From Termitomyces sp. T153 (Eukaryota > Basidiomycota > Agaricomycetes > Agaricales > Lyophyllaceae): a stretch of 64,000 nt of DNA. The number at the start of each line of letters is the position of its first letter. The first letter of the stretch is position 1. Below are positions 47,710-58,589 of this stretch, piece by piece. Below the pieces are notes generated by a model. It searched no databases. It worked only from the letters and a program-made list of their open reading frames with translations, and was not told where the DNA came from. Location: assembly GCA_018296165.2 (NCBI GenBank), contig JACKQL020000075.1:175592-239591 (forward strand), written 5' to 3'. A program made the translations under genes and the position numbers.

Positions 47710-49745
47710 TTACCGCGCCGTTGGTAGAAGTTCTTTGAGTGGAGTTGCTTGCTCTCTCCGAGCATCTATAAACATTTCTCGAACCTTTCCACGAGAATTA
47801 AGCCTGCGTGTTGTAGTCATTGGAATGAAGGACCTATACACAGAGACACGAAGTGGACGTACGTCACCTATACGGTTAAACAGGAGAATATAATTGGAAG
47901 AGGACGTTTGTCTATAACCAGCCATACTTACTAGCATCGAGTTGACATATACTGGAACCAACAAAATCAGTAAGGAAAATGAAGAGAGTGCCCACGACAC
48001 ACATTCGGCACTGAGCTGGATTAGAGCTAGCCATTATTATTATCCATCATCATTCAGCCAATTGCAAATGCTATATGAGAACACACCAATGTAAAGGAGA
48101 CTATCGGCGGAAGCAGTGTAGTACTGGAGTAAAAGGGTTCCCTCAGATTTACTGACAATGAAGCGACATTCACTATGGCTCACAGATATAAGTGCCCAGG
48201 TTGCAACGATGCTTGTTAATATTCCATTGCCCATACTGTATTGCTTGTCAATGGGCACACCCATAACAGGATGAGTTGAACGTGCCTGAAGAAGACCAGA
48301 CGGTTGATCACATTTTGAGAACTAAGGAGAATTATTCATATTTTGAGACAGATTAAAGGATAGCGCTCACGATTTGAATCCGGTCCGCATCTTGTTCAAG
48401 AAGTAGACAAGAGATACGCTGATGGTCAGATCGCAGATGATGGTCATGACTGAACTAATCGAGTACGAGATCTTCCTCGACATAAGTCAGTACCTCGTGC
48501 ACACTCGATTCGAAATAATATCCTACACGCGGAAGTGGTTTCCTCATGTCACTCAGCGGTGGATAACCGTACCTGTTAATAAGCTCAAGTACCTCGATAG
48601 CATGGAACGGATTGACACAAACTGTATAGCGTTGGCCACTGAGGTGAAAAAGTGGTGTTTGAATCATAGAGATTCAAATTGGTGCAAAGTAAACTCACTC
48701 AGTCCAGTACCTGACAAAAGGTCAGTATCGGAACCCAATGATAGAGAAGGTATTAGCTTACACAATTGGGCAAGAGATGTGGTTAGCTATGAGGGGGCAA
48801 TTGGCATCTAAAACATGGAAACATGTACGGTGAAACGATGCATACTATAGATGCAACAAGGGGTTTTTGCCATCGATGTCCAACGATGACTATAGATGAT
48901 CGAGTGAGACGCACGATACAAGATATACATAGAACTCACGGCGATATACTCTCCACGCATAGAAGCTGACAAGACGGATACTGATTTCAGATCAAGCAAT
49001 TAACACTCGATAGTACTAGCATACCTCTGAACTGCCGATGTGATGACGAGCTATTCAATCGCTGATAACAAGAGATGAGGAAAAGAATGAATGATAACGT
49101 ACAGTGATTGTTATGGAAACCTGCCAATAACGTCAGCCTCCACTCGGACTCTCTCCGAGATTGAGTGAAATTTGCCACTCACTGCAGTTCCCCTAGAAGC
49201 ATCAGATCAACATTGCAGCTTTCCACAGAGATCTATATCGTTATACTGACAGACTGAACTCCAAGGCTGTTGACTCTGTCTTCTCGGGCATCTTGCACAC
49301 TATGTAAATATCATATGTGGCCTGTGTTAGGAAAGTCAGATGTACACCCTCCATGATGCTGATACAGTGTTGGGGAATTCAATATCTTCGAGCAGAAATG
49401 ATTGGTCATAGAACTCACAAAAGCACCGCAATCTGATACCAAATGATTATTCATTACTCGAGAAGAACTCGGAGGACAGCTAGTGGCCACTCACTAATGC
49501 TTTTAAAAAACTATCATCGCCAGGATATGTGCGAAAGTAGTACGTCGTTTGTGAAAATGAAATTCCAAAAAGTCTAAACGAATGTTAGGCGTAGAAAGAA
49601 CGCAGAAAAATGTCCATACAGAAAATTGGCCATCGAGGCTAGATACATGGCAAGGCGGAGGAATTAGGAAGGGTTTAGGCTTTCGATTGAAAATCACTGT
49701 ACCTGCAAAATAGGGTCTGCTACTTAATTCTGCTGGGTCCAACAT
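47710..49745 (-). CDS. DUF6534 multi-pass membrane protein
   Basis: A minus-strand gene of many short exons. Starting from MLDPAELSSRPYFAG (49745), recognisable family pieces are: FSQTTYYFRTYPGDDSFLKA (about 49560), a tiny exon IAVL, ITSAVQSIRLVSFYAWRVYR (about 49060-48940, joined across an intron), ICDLTISVSLVYFLNKMRTG (about 48450-48390), the frame 48264-48040 (QYSMGNGILTSIVATWALIS, YYTASADSLLYIGVF) and YVNSMLVSMAG near 47950. These match the DUF6534 layout: several transmembrane helices, the FYAWRxxR motif, LTxAVSLxYxLxKxRTGF, and the NSLL segment. Exact exon borders are unsure and a lesion cannot be excluded, especially between 49440 and 49100. The function of the family is unknown. Confidence 0.55.
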
Positions 49746-50700
49746 CGGGTCCGAAGTGAAAGGGTTGACAGGAGTTGCATGTGGGATACCATCTCTTTAT
49801 CTCTTCGCCCGGGCGTCTAAGAGTCGGTTGACTATTATTTAATCTTCGATACGTACGGTTCTCACGGGGTCAAGCCCTCTTCATCGACTCACTCCAAGTC
49901 ATTCAATTTCAGCTCCCACATTCGGAATTGTCAAATGCTTTGCTTGCAAGTGAGCATTATATACCAGGGGCAGCGGAGGATACCCTCTGACTCTCTGATT
50001 CTAATAGAGCTGTTGCCTATGAAAATTATTGCATCCTATTGGCTACCGGAGTTTGCGTGCTAGTTTTCTCACAAATCCAAAATAGTACAAGGAACGCTGT
50101 CACCGAACTAATAGTTTATGAGTGTTGAAGGATTCAATGCTGGAGGCTGTGTACAAAAGTTATAGACACGCAGTGACAGCACGGTGAAGGTGACAAAACT
50201 GAGATCCCGTTGGTAATTCACCATCACCATCATCACCCATCACCGCTACTACTTAGCGCTATGCGGAGATTCGCTAGACTTTCCGGCCGGAAAATCGATT
50301 CCATTCCGAATCTGTTCTCGGAATCTCCGAGCGCCGTTTCAAGGAGTTCTGATATAATGGGCTTGTGATGATCTAATCATAAAATGACGATAAAAATACT
50401 CCCAGACGAATATGCAATTGATAAGATATAGGCTTATACATTGTCATGTCACGGTATTAGATGCTCACACAGCAATTGATTAACACTAGTACTGCGGATT
50501 GTGTACTGCGGATTGTACTAGATCACGAACATTTCCATAGGGAGCGCTGCCTCCACAAATACATACACGCTATGTGGAAGGAATGCCCGTGTGTCTAATC
50601 CTAAGTATCCACTATCAAGCTTTCAAGAACCAACCAAAAATGCAACCATGAGTCATGACGGTTACCCACAATCTTTCGAATAACTGGGGCATAGGATCCC
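49746..50700. other. Intergenic region
   Basis: No gene recognised. A CACCATCACCATCATCACC microsatellite-like stretch lies at about 50220-50250. The right end carries the 3' flank shared with the dead protease copy. Confidence 0.4.
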
Positions 50701-50810
50701 TAGTACGAAATTGAATTGCACGGTCATAAAACAGAACATAGAAGGACATGAGAATCGACACCAAATAAAGTATGATAGCGTCAGGCTGAATAAAGAGCAC
50801 GCATGAATCT

Positions 50811-52639
50811 TTAGTTGGAGGTGGCATTTGTGAAACGAGTTCTAGCAAAACCTATCCGTTTGTTCGTAGTGTCGTAGACGGTATAAAAGCGCTCGAGGAA
50901 CGTGTAACCAATGATGAAGTCGAGGCCTCCGGTGGATAAGCCGAGGTTACCGACGATCAAGTAGATAGAGTCAGGCTTTCCTCCGGCAAAAGTGTTGAGA
51001 GAACGAGGCCAGACTTGAGCATTGGGAGTTAGTTCATAGGATACCTAGATCAGAGACATTAGAAGTTTCAAGGGTTGACTATGTGTAAGACTTACTCCGT
51101 TGATGTTGAAGAAGAGAGGTTTAAGGGAGAGAAACTGCTTCTCAGTTATCACGAGTAGGCCAGTGGGAATGTCGAACACAGCACCAGTAGCGTTGACGTA
51201 ACGATGGAAGGCATCAGGAGCGAGTAAGACGAGTGTTGTGCCTGGGATGGATTATAGATACCTGTTATCCGATTATGAGTGACCCTCTCACCAGTATCGA
51301 CGACACCCGCAGCGGAACTAAGGATTATTGTTGATTGACCATAGGTGATGTCCTGGTCAATACCCCAGAATAGACTCGAAGGGTGCTTTGTTGTTATAGG
51401 CCTAAGTGCATAGAAATGTGATCAGCAATCTCCGGCTGTTCAGTATTCGGAAATCAGACTCACGCAAAGTTGAGGGGACTGGCCAACTTCTCCGTATCAA
51501 CACCACCCCAGGTAAGCTCTCCATCCTCTTCCGTGGCAGCAGGTGCAAAGTAGATACCAACCTGGTTCTCTTTGATGTTGTGCAAGCTGAAGGCATTGTC
51601 AGTGACGGTGGGGACGGTCTTGTTCTTCAGAGGCAAGAGGGTTCCTGGGATGATAGGTATATCATTATTGTATATACAAGGACGGAAACATTGGGTCTAC
51701 TCACCCCGTGTGAGTTCAACGGGACCGATACTAGAAGGACAACATCAGCTAAAAAGAATTCGCAGACAGGGAAAATGTTACGTACCCGAGGATACCATCA
51801 TAATTATCAAAAAAGCCATTAGTCTATTGGAATGGGTCATGTATAGCTCGGAGCATGATTGGACGTAGGGAGACTAACGTACTTTCCAGGCGACGCCGAT
51901 TGACTGGTTGGTGATAATGAGGCCATCAGTGAGGGTTACCCAATCGAGATACTCATGACCTGCGAACCGAACTCAGATGCAGAATGATGAATGAGCCTTG
52001 ACTTGCTTACCAGAGAAGAAACCAGATCCGTAGGTGACATGCTAGTGGGAAGTGGCTAAGAAAGGTTTCATTGGATGGAATCAAGATCAACATACAACCC
52101 ATTCGTAAGTTTGAACAGTGGTCTTAGTCGGGATATAGGCTTTGTTGTTTCCGATCCAGGTATTCGAGCTGATATGAGGAACATTGATTAATAGAAGGAA
52201 CTCAGCTGAGTTAAGGCAAAGCTTTACCTTCCAGTATCAATGATGAGATTGTCTGTATGGTGGGAGTGAAAACTAGTATTCATCCTCAGTCAAATGACGG
52301 TCACTTACAGTCAGTGGGAGGGTTACCGACACCGATAGTGGCGGTATAAATAGTTGCCGAGTTAACAATCGGCTGGTCAAAATCAATGGCAGTCGGACCA
52401 GCAGATCTTTTGGTGGACGCGGAATCATTCTCGAGAGCAGACACGCCGGCTACCAAGGCTTGTGCACGACCGTAGAAGTACCTGGCGCGAGTCTGGTCAT
52501 GACGAAGTAGATTTCTTGCTCTGGTAACATTGATGTGCCTCTGGAGCGTCAGCTTAACAATCCTGTCGGAGACGACTAAGGGTTTGGCGGTCACAGACCA
52601 GATGAGGAGAGTAGTCAGAAGTGCAGCAGAAGGGAACAT
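50811..52639 (-). CDS. Secreted aspartic protease (peptidase A1)
   Basis: ATG 52639-52637 starts MFPSAALLTTLLIWSVTAKP, a good signal peptide, followed by a propeptide (KLTLQRHINVTRARNLLRHD, AQALVAGVSALEND). The mature enzyme starts near DQPIVNSATIYTATIGVGNP. The first active-site motif IIDTGSSNTW is built across an intron (donor after GATACTGGAAG at about 52230). Then come HVTYGSGFFSG, SIGVAWK, YDGILGIGPVELT, GELTWGGVDTEKLASPLNF and the second active-site motif VVDTGTTLVLL, also split by an intron. The gene ends FLERFYTVYDTTNKRIGFAR, then TRFTNATSN and TAA at 50811-50813. Roughly 10 exons and about 400 residues, normal for fungal A1 proteases. It should act in acidic extracellular protein breakdown. 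A TATA box lies 46 bp upstream of the ATG. Its dead paralogue lies inverted at 33.6-35.8 kb. Confidence 0.88.
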
Positions 52640-52684
52640 CTTGGTCTGAGTCTGGTAATGGGATGTCAGATGCAATAGCTGGTC

Positions 52685-52690
52685 TTTATA
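52685..52690 (-). promoter_or_regulatory. TATA box of the aspartic protease gene
   Basis: The minus strand reads GGGTATAAAGACC, 46 bp before the start codon. The same element (GGGGTATAAAGGC) is conserved in front of the dead copy at about 34080, which supports its role. Confidence 0.7.
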
Positions 52691-53397
52691 CCCAACAAAC
52701 CATGGGTAGCCGCACAGCTGAGTATGGGTTCAAGGGTGCGAGCGAAAAGGTAAAGTCAACTTGCGCTCGATCCGCACACTTTCAGTACCAATAAAGTACA
52801 GTCCCGTTGATATACTGATGCCGATGACGTCCAGCAATCTAGTGTGGGTTTACTTACACAAGCAAACGAGAAGGCAGAATTCCCTGTAGGAATTTTGAGT
52901 GGTGCTTTCAATATGATCATTGGAGGAGCATAGACATGGACATGATGATCGGGATCATGTAGAAGAGTGTTCACTTCGAGATCACTGGATGCCAACCTAT
53001 CGAGGCATTATGCTGGCTTTCACCGATTACGGGGATTTCATCAAGAATAAGGTGGCTACTCCGAGTCATCGATGAGGAACTCGGACTATGAAAGCAGGCA
53101 GTTTGGCAGCTGCAGCCTGCAGGTGTTGGGCAATGGCAAAAATCCGGCCCTGACGATACATAACTTCCAATAAGAAACATTCTGATGGGAAGACCGACCG
53201 TGGATTCGAGCTCATGGTTACAACTTGTACCGAACGTTGATTGTACAGATGTACATTGTTGCAGGGGTCAATTTTCACACGATCAAACTGTTCGTTCTCA
53301 ATTCTCGTGAATCTACGCAGCGCCACAAACGCGCTGTTTGGATAATCGTGGATGCTTGGATACTGGCAAAAGACTCATTTGCTCATCAGGCAGTACT

Positions 53398-53740
53398 CAA
53401 AGGGCCCGACCCATCCACGTACACCTCCGAAGCCCACCAGCCCCGTCCCCTTGTCCAGCGCCTTCCCCACCACATCCCCATCTGTCCCAGGCCACCTATC
53501 GAGCCTCACAAACCGCCATGTGTTCGCCCGCTTACCTCAAGATGACATCATCACATCCCACAAGTCCACATCGTTCAACACGGAGTCTTCATCCTCGTCA
53601 AGCTGCATCATTTTCCATGGATTGCAATCACCAATCACCAAGAGACTCACTACCGAGAGCCCCGTTATCGTACAAAAGATTGTAGCAATACAAATCGTAA
53701 TCACGGCCGGTCACGCCATCGACCGAACACAGTAGTCTTC
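53398..53740 (+). pseudogene. ATG13 fragment (second, degenerate copy)
   Basis: The sequence parallels 57460-57640 of the ATG13 gene: STYTSEAHQPRPLVQ corresponds to SFYISEAHQPRPRYP, and in another frame SSAFPTTSPSVPGHLSSLTN corresponds to STAFPTASSSAPGHPLSLTT. The frame changes between these two pieces, so it is broken, and nothing of the HORMA domain was found nearby. It is in the same orientation as the larger copy 3-4 kb to the right. Confidence 0.7.
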
Positions 53741-54340
53741 ACGACCGACATCCAGCCGTAGACTAACAGCCTTATGATCCTGCTGTGTATTTCTATCCTT
53801 ATCCTCTCCCGATTGCATGTACTACACTCCCGGTATCAGTACTGCCACCACCTCACCGCGCGCAGTTTCATTCTATACCCCATGACCCACGACCTCGTCG
53901 TACTTCAACATGACCTCTTAGAGGCTTATGAAATGCATATACCTATGCCATTTCAGCCACATCTGGGCCCAAAAGAACTGACGTGGGAGAAGCCAGGTGG
54001 TCTGCTACAACTATTGTGACTAGAGCGATAGTTGGCAGTGACAGTTTCCCTGCGTTGCTTATTTGTTGAGTTCTAGAGGCCTGTAATCATCGCCTCCCCT
54101 CGAATCCGCCCTGGAATGTCATATCCTGTCACAAGACCTGATTTAGCTGATATTGTGTCGTAGTTCTTCGTTCATGGTAGGGAATTTTGAAAGATGTATA
54201 ACGCCAAGTATCAAGTACAAGTCAGCAGAAAGGTTTGACAATTGTATTATATCGTAAAAAACAATCCATTTGCTCGCATTGAAATACATGACCGACGGCC
54301 TGCATCCAAAAGAACCAGCAAAAAGAAGGAAGTCAATGAA
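53741..54340. other. Intergenic region between ATG13 fragment and U2 snRNA
   Basis: Only short unassigned frames (e.g. plus 53774-54019). It contains the 3' flank of the U2 gene. Confidence 0.4.
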
Positions 54341-54529
54341 TCCCCCGACGACACAAGCCAAGAAGTGCAACGACAAGGTCATCATGCCGCCACGTTGCAA
54401 GCAGAGCGCGAGAGGACAAGGGCGGCAAAAATTAGATAACCAGAAATGGAGGCGGTGCCTCCATAATAGTGGTTAAACTATTAAGAACAGATACTACACT
54501 TGATCTAAGCCAAAAGGCCAGAGTGGTAA
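54341..54529 (-). ncRNA. U2: U2 spliceosomal snRNA
   Basis: The minus strand reads GGCCTTTTGGCTTAGATCAA then GTGTAGTATCTGTTCTTA, the nearly invariant 5' part of U2 including the GUAGUA branch-point-pairing sequence. It is followed by a perfect hairpin TGGAGGCACCGCCTCCA at the stem-loop II position, an Sm-type site AATTTTTG (54426-54433) and a candidate stem-loop IV with GTTGCACTTCTTGGC in its loop, similar to the UUGCAGUACUUCC loop of other U2 RNAs. The 5' end is placed about 25 nt below a TATA-like box. The 3' end near 54341 is approximate. U2 base-pairs with the intron branch site in the spliceosome. Confidence 0.9.
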
Positions 54530-54553
54530 AGACACTCAACGGTTGGGTGCGGG

Positions 54554-54562
54554 TTTATATAT
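54554..54562 (-). promoter_or_regulatory. TATA-like box of the U2 snRNA gene
   Basis: The minus strand reads ATATATAAACC about 25-30 nt upstream of the inferred U2 5' end, the spacing expected for a fungal RNA polymerase II snRNA promoter. Confidence 0.6.
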
Positions 54563-55024
54563 GTAGGAAGTGTCGGAGTAACGCACGGACCATTGTTGAC
54601 ACATGATGTATGAAACTCGAGGGTAACCCTTTGAAAAGTTTGTACGTGCTACACGGCCGATTGCGGTTGGCAAGAACAATACTGTACTGTTGTCTACTTG
54701 AGACTCTCGTGTATCAGCTTTGAAGCAAACTAGAACCGCTGCCTCTGCACCTTCTATACAATTACTTACCTGCCGACCCTTTCGTCTCCACAATACTTGG
54801 AAATCAAATCACCGTCACCGTCACGTAACTCCTTGTCAAAGCCATTTTTAAATACCACGGCATGCCAGCATAGTAAGTATTGGTATTGTCACAAGTCACC
54901 CGGTCTTGAATGCGGTTCTCCTCTTCAAAAAGATCCATAGCCAGAGGGGGCTTTCTTCAAGTTTGTGGTGAGTTCGGAGCACGCAGACTATCGGAACAAG
55001 GAATTGACGAGCGTTGAGAATGCA
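54563..55024. other. Intergenic region upstream of U2
   Basis: Only short unassigned frames are present (e.g. minus 54536-54793). No other element was recognised. Confidence 0.35.
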
Positions 55025-55545
55025 GTGCTACTCTTCTTTCACCAGATACTGGGCTAAATACTGGAAGTTTGGAACTTCCGGCGAAGTAGCTAGTGCTCAC
55101 AACCAAACTGGTGTTTGATAGTTGAAGGTGCAGTAGTGAGTGGTAAGTAACCAGCCTGGATTTTGGAACGAGCCCCTTGTCAACCTCGTCGCCGATTGAC
55201 TGTACTTTTATCAATAAGTAGCCGCGATGATGTTTGAACTTTTACCCAAGGTTTTTTTCTGGCCTTAGTACTCCTCTTTCTTCACTGAATACCGGGCTCT
55301 GGAACTCTGGAATGCTGGAACTCTGGAACTTCTGACGAAATTATGCAGTCCATAACCAACTGATGTCTGGTATAAAACTCGAGGGTTGCAGATGCAGTGG
55401 TCGAAGGTGCAGTGAAGGTGCAGTAGTTCGTGGTAGGCAACAAGCCTAATGAGCCCCTTGTCGACCTCGTCGATTTGACAACACTTCCATCAACAACAAG
55501 TAAGCCACAATGATGTCTTTGATTTTTTACCCAAGGTTTTCTGTT
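55025..55545. repeat. Diverged tandem duplication, two units of about 230-270 bp
   Basis: Unit 1 (about 55031-55257) and unit 2 (about 55266-55542) share, in order, CTTTC-TTCAC, ATAC-GGGCT, GGAACTTC-G-CGAA, AACCAACTG-TGT, GAAGGTGCAGTAGT, GAGCCCCTTGTC-ACCTCGTCG, and TTTTTACCCAAGGTTTT. Unit 2 also has extra GGAACTCTGGAA and GAAGGTGCAGT copies. No coding frame spans them. Confidence 0.8.
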
Positions 55546-56514
55546 ATCTGTTATCTCGCAATCAATTCTCATGCGCGTTTGAGATCTTCGTATGGTTACA
55601 ATCTCGCAGGTTTCGGGCACGGGCTTTAGTGTATTACCGATGAGGGATGGAAGCTCAACGTATGTATCATAGAGAATAGAATGAGAGGGAACTTTACTGG
55701 GCCCTGGCGGTCATTTTATGACACATGGGCAGTCTACTATGATCAAGCACCTCTAAGGCGTGTGAGAAAGTATGTAGTCTGAGTGATACTGACAACTGAT
55801 TGCAGCAAGGGCGAACGTTAACGTGAGCGTACAGCTTGTTGTAAGTATGCGCCGCCTACGCGTTCCGAGTCATTGGTCAACAACTTGATTTAATTTGGAT
55901 CGATGCAGCGTGTGTGTACTCTCCTCTCCGTTGTCCAACCTCTCTCGTTGGTCAGATTATCATGTTCCTGACCCGGCGGCCCTGCAGCTGTCAGTCCTTT
56001 TCGGAATTTCTGGGATCTCTAGTGCCCAGGTAGACTTCACCGAGTCGGGGCTTGAGCTTGTTGAGCTGGCTCAGTGTGAGGTCGTGGTACTCCGAATTTA
56101 CATAGGCGTGCATTATAGTAAGTGTTGAAAATTATACTTAATGCTTCAGGCTTCAGATTTCGGGGCTCGTTGTTCATTTGGGTGATTGAGTCATTGGTAT
56201 CAGGAAATTACGCGCTATGAGCATCGGTATGTGGATTTTAGCATTACAGAGCGCTAGCATTACATACATACGGACGTACTTAGTTCGAGCAGAGTTTGAG
56301 GACTTATTATTCTGTGCGTGTATACTTGAGATGTAGGAGTATGACTGAAGCAGATGCTGTACCATCTCTGCTACGATCCTCACGATACAGTCTTCTCAGA
56401 GATCTTGCTACTTTTGCCAAGAATAGTGATGGTGGCGGTGCAAATGAGAAGATTGGCGAATGGTTACATGAGCACGGACGCTCGAGCGGCATCAGCCCCG
56501 CGAGTTCTGCAACC
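55546..56514. other. 5' flank of the ATG13 gene
   Basis: An in-frame stretch runs upstream of the ATG13 start from about 56296 (e.g. LLRSSRYSLLRDLATFAKNS, ANEKIGEWLHEHGRSSG). It does not resemble ATG13 and may be leader sequence or a fused gene remnant. Otherwise only short frames. Confidence 0.35.
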
Positions 56515-58589
56515 ATGAGCTCGTCTGATACCCAGCGGGCCCAGATCATGTTCTATCTATACACTAAGCTCCTCAACGTCGTCAGCGAGGCACGCAACAC
56601 CAGCCCCTCATCTGCACAGAGGCTCGACAAACGGGTGCGTCGTTTCGGCTCTCACTGGCTCGGTATAAAAAATAGGCTTTTTAGTTTGATATGGAGAACC
56701 CTGACTGTGAGCTATTCAGGACAATCGGGAGCTGTACAAGTCTGAACCCCGGCGGCGCTGGAGACCCAGGTGCTGCTGACGGTCCCGGCACTGGGACACA
56801 ACGAGGTGCTGGTACACCTGCCGCTCAATTCGTCGCGTGTGCGGATCCAGCCAGTCCCACGTTTTTAATTGCTTGAGACATTCATTCTCGAAGTCATCGC
56901 TGGGACCCCGGCTGATGTGCCGCTTGCGACTATCTACAAGCATTGTCTCCTTCTTTTCCGCAATTTGTTTACATTGTTGAGGGTTCTGCCTTCGTGGAAG
57001 CTGCACAAACGCCTGCGGAGGCGCACGGCGAGTCTCGCTATCACGCTGAGAGTACGTTCTGGCAGTGATTATGATGTTCTTTCTCTCACTAGTGAGTCAT
57101 GTCCCTGACTGTAATATGCATGACTCATTTTTATGCAGACGCGGAATCCAGGACACACACGTTCCCTGCGCTGCCGCATCCGATGGGCTCGTTCACGCTG
57201 TCGACGACGTATCTCGCCCATCCCACATTCCAGCTCGACGAACTCGAGTCACTCCTCTCATCACGCTTTCTCTCGCAGGACCAGCGCCCGTTCACACCGA
57301 CTCTCGCACGAGCCTCTGCCGCCTCTTCCTCGTCGCCATCGCCCCCGCGCCAGCCCTCGTCTCTCCCACGCTCGTCGCTGGGCAAGCTGCACACTGGTAC
57401 ACGTGCTCAAGTCCTCAAACAGCCCGACTCCTCCACGTCCTCTCTCTCCCCCTCTAGCTCATTCTACATCTCCGAAGCCCACCAGCCCCGCCCTCGATAC
57501 CCCTTCCCCTTCAAATCAAACACTGTCTCCTCCACCGCCTTCCCCACTGCCTCATCGTCTGCCCCTGGCCACCCATTGAGCCTCACAACCCGCATTGCAC
57601 AGCACGAGCGTGACCGCGTCGCAAGTCTCCCACACCCCCGCGATCCAACCTCACAATCGCAATCTCCAGCAGGACGCACGGGGCCTATACCCCTCCACGT
57701 TCGCCAGACATCGCTCTCCCGCCCCGAGGACCCCGCCGTAAACACCAGCACCCACCAGCTCCACATCCGCATCTGGCATGCGCAAGCGCTACTCGAGCTC
57801 TTTCGGACACCACTATGCCACGCCGCCTTCGCCGTCCTCTCGATCGATATCAACATCTTCACCGTCTACTGCGCGTCCTGTGCCTATCAACACGTCGTCC
57901 CCGCGCCCTTCATCACCTCGTTCCCGCGTTCTATCCCCCGACGTACAGACAGCACAGGTGGAAACGGGAGATCGTCCATTGGGAACAGAGTACGCACGGA
58001 CGATGTGGATATATCGGCGTTTGTGCAGGATATCGACATGCGCAAGCCGTTGGTGGGTGGGCGTGGGCGTGGGTGCGAGAGTGATAGAGATCGGGAGCTG
58101 GGAACAGTGCTCCAGCAGCAACAGCCGAAACGAACGACAGGATTCGATAGCTCTCAGTTCAAGTCAGGTTCTTCGACGAATCCTGAGCCCGCGCTCTCGT
58201 CTTCTCAGCACGCACACGCACACCCCCAATCTCCTCCAGAAAGGCAAGTACTAACGACTGAAGCCGAGATTGACGCGCGTCTGTCAAAGATGAAAGAGGC
58301 GTTTCTGATGAGTTTGAAGGGGCTTGGGAGCGGTGCGTCTGGGGTCATGGGTGGGAGTGGACGAAGGAGGGAGTGGGCGCGTGGGCGGCGGACTATGAGT
58401 GTGGACAGCACGGGTTGGACTGGGATGCCGCAGAGGGTGCTTGTGCGTCAGGGATCGCAGGAAGTGGTTGGTAGGATGGAGATGGAGATGGATGGCGATG
58501 GGGGTGGGAGTGGGGGTGTTGATTTGGGGACGATGGTAATGCGGCGAGGGGTTGGAGCTGGAAGCGGTGGTGGGCGGTTCAAGTTCTGA
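56515..58589 (+). pseudogene. ATG13: ATG13 autophagy gene with several disabling changes
   Basis: The N-terminal HORMA region is recognisable: MSSSDTQRAQIMFYLYTKLL, then after a 50-nt intron (56635-56684) FDMENPDCELF, next ETQVLLTVPALGHNEVLVHL, PLNSSRVRIQP, ETFILEVI, DVPLATIYKH and LLRVLPSWKLHKRLRRR, and after an intron (57092-57137) THTFPALPHPMGSFTLSTTY and FQLDELESLLSSRF. The long low-complexity tail keeps the conserved RKRYSSSFGHHY, DDVDISAFVQDIDMRKPL and EAEIDARLSKMKEAFLMSLK pieces. Lesions: one-base losses near 56720 and 56748, an in-frame TAA at 56866-56868 (PRF-stop-LLETF), and a pair of compensating frameshifts near 57755 and 57955 around RKRYSSSFGHHY. ATG13 is the regulatory subunit of the ATG1 kinase complex that starts autophagosome formation. 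The gene would normally be essential for autophagy, so another intact copy probably exists elsewhere, or some lesions are sequence errors. Confidence 0.8.

Noticed and set aside
57813..58254. Additional long frames on both strands over the ATG13 tail
   Set aside because: They mirror the low-complexity, GC-rich ATG13 coding sequence. Only the RKRYSSSFGHHY segment has family meaning, and it indicates a frameshift, not a new gene.
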